Source: Trichobilharzia regenti (Eukaryota > Platyhelminthes > Trematoda > Strigeidida > Schistosomatidae). Taken from it: DNA of 64,000 nt. The notes under the pieces were generated by a model. That model saw only the letters and a program-made list of their open reading frames with translations, made no database searches and was not told the DNA's origin. Positions 62,666 to 64,000 of the stretch are shown here, piece after piece. Where the stretch lies: positions 90,738,984-90,802,983 of the forward strand of contig OX235265.1 in assembly GCA_944472135.2 (NCBI GenBank), in the 5' to 3' direction. The translations under genes were made by a program, and so were the position numbers. Position 1 is the stretch's first letter, and every line of letters starts with the position of its first letter.

Positions 62666-63379
62666 CGGAATTACTTACTACCACAGTGCCTAAGTTTTAC
62701 ACATATATTAAAATAGGTTTCTGTATTATGCAGAAGTCGGAAACATACTACCTTTGGTGGATTTTTGTTCATTTTAAAAATAACTCTGAATGATTAGCCA
62801 GTTGAGGTGCTGTGACAGGTGCTAACGAGGTGTTCAATAACGCCGTTTGGTTTTATCAGTAGCATCTCTTTGCAGCTATACTAGGTAGTGTTACCTAACG
62901 CTTTTTTTTTAGGAACACACACAGAGAACGATCTATGTACCTAGCTCCACACGACCAGATGAATTGATATACAGGAGTTTGTTCTTCAAATTGTTTAAAA
63001 CCAGTTGGTGATCATAAAATACCAATCTTAGAGCAGTTGTTGGGGAAAAGGCTTCTTTAGGGATCTAGGTCTCCCTTCGTTATTATGTTGAATGAAATAT
63101 AAACGTAACCGCGTGAAATTATGTTATAAAAATGCGATTGTACGGCTTTTGAGAATGAAATCTTCGAAAATGCAATCTCTGCTAAGTTTATTTTTCGTGT
63201 CAACTTAGTGTCTTGTTTATCTCACATGCAGATTTATCACCTTGGTTTCTTAACTAAGGGGTAATATTTGAAATGTAACGCAAATAAGGAAGATAATATT
63301 AATTAATGTAACATTACTTCTACCAGGATACCACAAATATGTAAACAACTTTTATTTATGAATACTGAAGTATTGCCTT
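62666..63379. other. Unclassified, with a PLE-A terminal trace at 63130-63200
   Basis: 63130-63200 has GCGATTGTACGGCTTTTGAG, GAAATCTTCGAAAATGCAAT and CTCTGCTAAGTTTATTTTTCG, a worn PLE-A terminal repeat. Rest unclassified. Confidence 0.45.
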
Positions 63380-63565
63380 GAAGTGATTCGATTAATTGAT
63401 TACAGGAGTTCATCATGAGCTGACATCGATGAGAGAACCATTGGAAAACCAACTGGGAGTACTAGACAGCTGTTTTGTCGTTGTTTGCGACTCTTCAGTA
63501 GTACGCAACTACTGGAGTTTAGATACTCAACTATCAACTGGTGGGTTAAAGTATCCTTTACCAAC
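63380..63565 (-). repeat. SINE-B
   Basis: Minus-strand body and tail: GTTGCGTACTACTGAAGAG, ..., AGCTGTCTAGTACTCCC, GGTTTTCCAATGGTTCTC, GATGTCAGCTCATGATGAAC. Head truncated. Carries the unusual ribozyme-like body at 63459-63504. Confidence 0.8.
63459..63504 (-). ncRNA. SINE-B hammerhead-like fold with C3 present
   Basis: Minus strand: helix I GTACTA/TAGTAC (perfect, two changes relative to GTACTG/CAGTAC-type copies that keep pairing), core CTGAAGA (canonical), helix II GTCG-CAAACAA-CGAC (perfect, also covarying), AAAA in place of GAAA, helix III ACAG/CTGT, C. Only copy of the family here with a canonical CUGANGA box; G12 is A. Confidence 0.65.
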
Positions 63566-64000
63566 GCCCTAGTGCACTTATCACAATCAAAAAGGTCTCA
63601 GTAGTGTGACCTACAGTTGTGAAATATTTTTCTCTTCAATAACTGGAGTATGCACATCGTTACACTAAAGCTAAAGAAATAAAGCTAAGTCCAATAAAGA
63701 CTTCTCTCTAGCAATATATATATCTGTTTATATGCGTTCTGTTTGTACCTATGTTTACGGTTAGGTACCTATTGGTCGTCATGACTTCCTGGAGAGATGT
63801 TCATAATGTTATGTGGACTGACTGACTGACTGACTACAGAAAATTTCGTAATCTTTTTCTATAAAGATTTTGAGAAAGGAGAAGAGCATGCCTGAATGAG
63901 TATGACCATTCAACTGTATAAAAATATTTGTAAAAAAATAGGACAAACTATTTTAGTTAGTTATTTTACACGACAGCTTCAATTTTTCGACAAAATAGTG
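63566..64000. other. Unclassified end of window
   Basis: A GACTGACTGACTGACTGACT run at about 63818-63837. Otherwise nothing recognised. Confidence 0.4.

Noticed and set aside
1..64000. CRISPR arrays, bacterial operons, rRNA genes, viral genes
   Set aside because: None seen. Spaced repeats are dispersed retroelements, and the RT frames are LINE or PLE types, not retroviral: no gag, protease or integrase text.

Overview
The window is a repeat-dominated stretch of a eukaryotic genome, AT-rich, with no rRNA, CRISPR, operon or convincing intact host gene. The repeat content points to a trematode flatworm, most likely a schistosomatid. It holds RTE-clade LINEs of the schistosome SR2/Perere-3 type, CR1-clade LINEs of the SR1 type, several Penelope-like element (PLE) lineages with a C-terminal GIY-YIG endonuclease, and a tRNA-headed short repeat with a hammerhead-ribozyme fold like schistosome Sm-alpha. 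The assignment rests on recognising these families by eye; no search was run.

Layout. 1-6300: RTE tail, a PLE-A copy with inverted ends (838-2745), two minus-strand RTE tails, an Sm-alpha-like piece and a SINE-B. 7-15 kb: PLE-C and PLE-B fragments, SINE-B copies, a nested Sm-alpha/SINE-A1 locus (11.4-12.05 kb) and two PLE-A 3' halves. 14.8-16.6 kb: an internally deleted RTE with 5' leader, endonuclease and C-terminus. 17.5-18.6 kb: PLE-B. 20-23.3 kb: a PLE-C interrupted by a CR1 and a fresh SINE-A2. 24-30.9 kb: alternating RTE and PLE-A, including the best-preserved RT/GIY-YIG copy (27.7-28.8 kb). 31-38.5 kb: SINE-B copies, PLE-A, RTE RT and Sm-alpha. 38.7-44.3 kb: PLE-D, RTE, an almost perfect PLE-B palindrome and a diverged CR1. 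44.4-53.1 kb: SINEs, a long RTE RT and two CR1 copies. 54.2-62.7 kb: PLE-A, RTE, PLE-B, PLE-D with two SINE insertions, and PLE-C with inverted ends and a CR1 insert.

How the parts work together. All coding pieces belong to retroelements and all are broken by stops or frameshifts. The short repeats depend on the long ones. SINE-A1 carries a CR1-like 3' tail. SINE-A2 carries the same tRNA-like head fused to RTE 5'-leader-like and RTE 3'-end sequence.

The strongest unusual signal is a shared fold in several repeat families. It consists of a CUGANGA-like box, a short helix II, GAAA, a self-complementary helix III without a loop, and a C or U before helix I. It appears in the Sm-alpha-like repeat, in SINE-B, in the inverted ends of PLE-B and at the 3' end of a PLE-A. 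Most SINE-type copies have A in place of the essential C3, while PLE copies keep CUGAAGA. PLE and Sm-alpha hammerheads are published. The SINE-B hammerhead-like fold, its covariation, the tail swap between SINE-A1 and SINE-A2, and the fold-back SINE junctions are what I would look at again.
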